DNA of 64,000 bases from an uncultured Bacteroides sp. (GTDB lineage Bacteria > Bacteroidota > Bacteroidia > Bacteroidales > Bacteroidaceae). Position numbers and translations under genes: made by a program. Positions 60,433 to 64,000 of the stretch are shown piece by piece (the first letter of the stretch is position 1; each line of letters opens with the position of its first letter). The stretch lies in contig USLU01000011.1 in NCBI GenBank assembly GCA_900555635.1, positions 54,775 through 118,774 of the forward strand. The letters are read 5' to 3'. Under the pieces are notes generated by a model, which was given only the letters and a program-made list of their open reading frames with translations, made no database searches and had not been told where the DNA came from.

Positions 60433-62070
60433 ATGGCAACACCTCCGTTCAAGTATCAACCCATGTTCGAAAAAGGGGAAGATACAACTGAGTATTATCT
60501 GCTTACAAAAGATTATGTATCAGTAAGCGAGTTTGAAGGAAAACCTATTCTGAAGATTGAAAAAGAGGGTTTGACTGCAATGGCTAATGCGGCTTTCCGT
60601 GATGTATCGTTCATGTTGCGTCGTTCGCACAACGAGCAGGTAGCTAAGATTTTGAGCGATCCCGAAGCAAGCGATAACGACAAGTATGTGGCACTTACTT
60701 TCTTGCGCAATGCCGATGTTGCATGCAAGGGTATACTTCCTTTCTGCCAGGATACGGGTACTGCCATTATCCACGGTGAAAAAGGACAGCAAGTGTGGAC
60801 AGGCTACTGCGACGAAGAAGCCCTTTCACTGGGTGTGTATAAGACCTACACTGAAGAGAATCTGCGTTATTCTCAAAATGCGCCGCTCAATATGTACGAT
60901 GAAGTAAATACAAAATGTAATCTTCCGGCTCAGATCGACATCGAGGCTACTGAAGGCATGGAGTATGAGTTCCTTTGTGTAACCAAAGGTGGTGGCTCTG
61001 CTAATAAGACTTATCTTTATCAAGAAACCAAAGCGATTTTGAACCCCGGTACACTTGTTCCTTTCCTTATCGAAAAGATTAAAACGCTGGGTACAGCTGC
61101 TTGTCCTCCTTATCACATTGCTTTTGTTATAGGGGGTACTTCTGCCGAGAAGAATTTGCTGACCGTAAAATTGGCTTCTACTCACTTCTATGATAATCTG
61201 CCTACTACCGGTAATGAGTATGGTCGTGCATTCCGCGACATCGAACTGGAGAAAGAAGTACTGGCGGAAGCTCATAAGATTGGTCTTGGTGCACAGTTTG
61301 GTGGTAAATATCTGGCTCACGATATCCGTATCATCCGCTTGCCTCGTCATGGTGCTTCTTGTCCTGTTGGTTTGGGCGTATCCTGCTCTGCCGACCGTAA
61401 CATTAAGTGTAAGATCAACGAGAAAGGTATCTGGATTGAAAAGCTGGATAGCAATCCGGGGGAACTGATTCCTGCCGAACTACGCAATGCCGGTGAAGGC
61501 GATGTTGTAAAGATTAACCTTAACCAACCGATGGCTGACATCCTAAAAGAGTTGACTAAATATCCCGTTTCTACTCGTCTGTCTTTGAACGGTACTATCA
61601 TTGTAGGTCGCGACATTGCGCATGCCAAGCTGAAAGAGCGTTTGGATCGTGGTGAAGACCTGCCTCAGTATATTAAAGATCATCCTATTTACTATGCCGG
61701 TCCTGCTAAGACTCCTAGTGGTATGGCTTGCGGTTCTATGGGCCCCACTACTGCCGGACGTATGGACTCGTATGTTGATCTTTTCCAAAGCCATGGCGGC
61801 AGTTTGATTATGCTTGCGAAGGGTAACCGTAGCCAACAAGTAACAGATGCCTGCAAGAAGTTCGGTGGTTTCTATCTCGGTTCTATCGGTGGTCCTGCGG
61901 CTATTTTGGCGCAGAACAACATCAAGAGTATTGAGTGCGTAGAATATCCGGAATTGGGTATGGAAGCTATTTGGAAGATTGAAGTAGAGAACTTCCCTGC
62001 ATTTATTCTGGTAGATGATAAGGGCAATGACTTCTTCAAACAACTGAAACCGTGGAATTGCAGTAAGTAA
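60433..62070 (+). CDS. fum: fumarate hydratase class I (iron-sulfur type)
   Basis: The 545-residue enzyme is a single-chain class I fumarase. The N-terminal alpha part has LPFCQDTGTAIIHGEKGQQV with a cluster Cys, and EFLCVTKGGGSANKTYLYQ with a second. LPRHGASCPVGLGVSCSADRN carries the third Cys region, and the C-terminal beta part has YYAGPAKTPSGMACGSMGPTTAGRMD. It interconverts fumarate and malate; in Bacteroides it works in the reductive branch leading to succinate. The iron-sulfur type suits an anaerobe. It is a single-gene unit with a terminator at 62096-62138. Confidence 0.93.
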   Translation: MATPPFKYQPMFEKGEDTTEYYLLTKDYVSVSEFEGKPILKIEKEGLTAMANAAFRDVSFMLRRSHNEQVAKILSDPEASDNDKYVALTFLRNADVACKGILPFCQDTGTAIIHGEKGQQVWTGYCDEEALSLGVYKTYTEENLRYSQNAPLNMYDEVNTKCNLPAQIDIEATEGMEYEFLCVTKGGGSANKTYLYQETKAILNPGTLVPFLIEKIKTLGTAACPPYHIAFVIGGTSAEKNLLTVKLASTHFYDNLPTTGNEYGRAFRDIELEKEVLAEAHKIGLGAQFGGKYLAHDIRIIRLPRHGASCPVGLGVSCSADRNIKCKINEKGIWIEKLDSNPGELIPAELRNAGEGDVVKINLNQPMADILKELTKYPVSTRLSLNGTIIVGRDIAHAKLKERLDRGEDLPQYIKDHPIYYAGPAKTPSGMACGSMGPTTAGRMDSYVDLFQSHGGSLIMLAKGNRSQQVTDACKKFGGFYLGSIGGPAAILAQNNIKSIECVEYPELGMEAIWKIEVENFPAFILVDDKGNDFFKQLKPWNCSK

Positions 62071-62095
62071 ACGCAATTGATCCGGAAATAAATAG

Positions 62096-62138
62096 GTAAA
62101 GCCGCTTATGGAGTAAAGTTCTCTGTGAGCGGCTTTAC
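62096..62138 (+). terminator. terminator after fumarase
   Basis: Arms GTAAAGCCGCT and AGCGGCTTTAC (11 bp, perfect) surround a 21-bp loop. Confidence 0.75.
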
Positions 62139-62239
62139 TGGTTAAAAGATGTTATAATGAGGGCTGCTTGCATTCTTTTTGACAAATAACCCGGATTAAA
62201 TACATTTTTTTGTAGACTATTATATAGAATACACTTGAT

Positions 62240-63841
62240 ATGAAACACATACTTTGCTTTATATTGTTTATGATAAGTTCTGTGTTGCAGCTTTGTGCTC
62301 ACAATGAAAATGATTCCTTATTGAAGGTTTTAGATAAAGTCATTTCCGAGCGTCTTATATATACGGAAAAAAAGAAAGCTACGATAGAGGAACTGAAGTC
62401 TAAAAAGAATGAACAAAGCACTTTAGATGATTTGTATCACTTGAACATTGAGATTATTCATCAATATGAAACTTTTGTTTGTGACTCTGCCGAACGATAT
62501 ATTCATGAGAATATTGGTCTTGCTGAGAAAATAGGAAATCCGGAATATTTGTTGGAGAGTAAACTTAAGTTGGCATTTGTTTATTGTTTGTCGGGACTCT
62601 TTGTGCAGGCTAATGATATTCTTAAGTCAATTCACTGTGCCAGTTTGCCTAATAGTGGTCTAAAATCTCTTTATTGCTGGAATTGTATTCGTTATTATGA
62701 GAATATCATAAAATATACAGATGATGTCAGATTCTCGAGTGAGTATGCGTTATTAAAGGAAGCATACCGAGATACAGTTATGAGTGTTTTAAATAATCAA
62801 TCGGATGAATACCAGAAGGAAAGAGCTGTGAAACTTCAATATGATGGCAAGCTTAATGAAGCTCTCCGTATCTTGTCTAATATATACGATAAACAAAAAC
62901 CGGAGACTCATGGATATGCAATGATGGCAATGGGACTTGCCAGGGCATACAAATTGTCTGAAAAAACAGAAGAGGAAGAAAAGTTCCTGATACTGGCTGC
63001 TATGGCGGATACCAAACTTGCGGTGAAAGAAAATGAAGCGTTATTGACTTTAGCGGTCAACCTCTATCATAAAGGAGATGTTGATAGGGCTTATAATTAT
63101 ATAAAAGTAGCATTGGACGATGCTATCTTCTATAATTCCCGTTTTAAGAATACTGTGATAGCCCGTATTCATCCTATTATTGAAAATACCTATTTATATA
63201 GATTGGAGCAGCAGAAGCAGAACCTTCGTCTTTATATCCTGCTTATCAGCTTATTTGTGGTAGCTCTTGCCATCACCTTGTTTTTCGCTATTAAGCAAAC
63301 AAGAAGAGTTTCACGGGCTAAAAAGAATCTTAATGTTATGAACGAGAAACTGGTACTGTTGAATAAGAGCTTGGATGAAGCCAATTTGATTAAAGAAAAG
63401 TATGTTGGCTATTTCATGAATCAATGTGCTGTTTATATCAATAAGCTAGATGAATACCGGAAGAATGTGAATCGAAAGATTAAAACCGGTCAGGTTGATG
63501 AACTATATAAATCTTCTTCTCGTCCTTTTGAGAGAGAATTGGAAGAATTATATACCAATTTTGATAAAGCGTTTCTGAAGTTATATCCCAATTTTGTTGA
63601 GGAATTTAATTCTCTTTTGAAACCGGAAGAACAGTATCGGCTAGATAAAGATCAGTTGAATACGGAGCTACGTATTTTTGCTTTGATTCGGTTGGGTATT
63701 ACAGATGTCGGACAGATTTCTATGTTCCTCCATTATTCGGTACAAACCATTTATAATTATAAGAGCAAAGTGAAACGAATGTCAATTCTTGATAGCAATC
63801 TCTTTGAAGAAGAGGTGAAAAAACTCGGTTCTTTGTCTTAA
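62240..63841 (+). CDS. DUF6377 domain-containing membrane protein
   Basis: The 533-residue protein has a signal peptide (MKHILCFILFMISSVLQLCAH), an extracytoplasmic helical/TPR region (about 25-325) and one membrane helix (about 332-350, LYILLISLFVVALAITLFFA). After a coiled coil (about 355-390) comes a cytoplasmic C-terminal region ending in a LuxR-like helix-turn-helix (RIFALIRLGITDVGQISMFLHYSVQTIYNYKSKV, about residues 475-510). This matches DUF6377 proteins of Bacteroides, thought to be membrane-bound regulators that sense outside the membrane and bind DNA inside. No partner gene is adjacent in the window. The signal and targets are unknown. Confidence 0.82.
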   Translation: MKHILCFILFMISSVLQLCAHNENDSLLKVLDKVISERLIYTEKKKATIEELKSKKNEQSTLDDLYHLNIEIIHQYETFVCDSAERYIHENIGLAEKIGNPEYLLESKLKLAFVYCLSGLFVQANDILKSIHCASLPNSGLKSLYCWNCIRYYENIIKYTDDVRFSSEYALLKEAYRDTVMSVLNNQSDEYQKERAVKLQYDGKLNEALRILSNIYDKQKPETHGYAMMAMGLARAYKLSEKTEEEEKFLILAAMADTKLAVKENEALLTLAVNLYHKGDVDRAYNYIKVALDDAIFYNSRFKNTVIARIHPIIENTYLYRLEQQKQNLRLYILLISLFVVALAITLFFAIKQTRRVSRAKKNLNVMNEKLVLLNKSLDEANLIKEKYVGYFMNQCAVYINKLDEYRKNVNRKIKTGQVDELYKSSSRPFERELEELYTNFDKAFLKLYPNFVEEFNSLLKPEEQYRLDKDQLNTELRIFALIRLGITDVGQISMFLHYSVQTIYNYKSKVKRMSILDSNLFEEEVKKLGSLS

Positions 63842-63947
63842 GAATGAGTCTATCCCATTTACCAAACTCTACTCATTACTATTTTGTAACTTATTGAATA
63901 ATAAAGTTATATCTAAATTCTAATCTTTAAAGTACCTACTTTATAGG

Positions 63948-63974
63948 AGGTGTGTCGTAATGCACGATGCACCT
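63948..63974 (+). terminator. terminator after the DUF6377 gene
   Basis: AGGTGTGTCGT and ACGATGCACCT pair with two mismatches around a 5-bp loop, followed by a T-rich run near 63975-63985. Confidence 0.65.
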
Positions 63975-64000
63975 TCTTTTTTTTCGTTGACTATAAAAAT

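Overview
The window comes from the chromosome of a Bacteroides-type gut bacterium. The evidence is the run of SusC/SusD outer-membrane pairs, promoters of the Bacteroides form (-33 TTTG-like, -7 TAnnTTTG), LytTR and LytS-type regulators, and domain families largely confined to Bacteroidales (DUF4251, DUF4954, DUF6377). I cannot name the species from the sequence alone.

Left part (1-26.9 kb). A small regulon comes first: a TetR regulator, an Acg-like nitroreductase, a lipoprotein and an outer-membrane protein, with three copies of one 18-bp imperfect palindrome as the likely operator. A uracil permease follows, then a LytS/LytTR two-component pair divergent from a complete RND efflux operon (adaptor, pump, outer-membrane channel). 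After that come mixed single genes: DUF4251 protein, GNAT/YoaP protein, EamA transporter, a surface-repeat outer-membrane protein, an HU-like protein with a 21-bp tandem array upstream, a nitroreductase broken by one amber codon, a DJ-1/PfpI protein, a DUF1062/LytTR pair, another nitroreductase, tRNA-Lys, an AI-2E-type transporter, thymidine kinase, RsmI, a coiled-coil lipoprotein, a YjjG-type phosphatase and MarC.

Central part (26.9-56.7 kb). This is the most interesting region: a SusC/SusD shufflon. One SusC gene (40744-43926, minus strand) is complete, with promoter, signal peptide and N-terminal domain. Four others (two minus, two plus) are open reading frames that all begin at the same 18-bp sequence, AGTTCTGCGAAGACTTTG, and lack promoter, start and signal peptide. 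The same 18 bp lies inside the complete gene at codons 68-73, in the same reading frame. A tyrosine recombinase gene lies between the complete gene and the first plus-strand silent cassette. Inversion between opposed copies of the 18-bp site would join the single promoter and signal-peptide segment to a different SusC body and its SusD partner, so the cell would probably show one SusC/SusD pair from this locus at a time. The cassettes are arranged symmetrically: the outer pair (1 and 4) and the inner pair (active and 3) look like paralogues on opposite strands. An AAA ATPase gene and a 22-bp tandem array also lie inside the invertible region.

Right part (56.9-64 kb). Ordinary chromosomal genes resume: HflX, a DUF4954 beta-helix protein, class I fumarase and a DUF6377 regulator-like membrane protein. 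Strong hairpin terminators separate most transcription units across the window.
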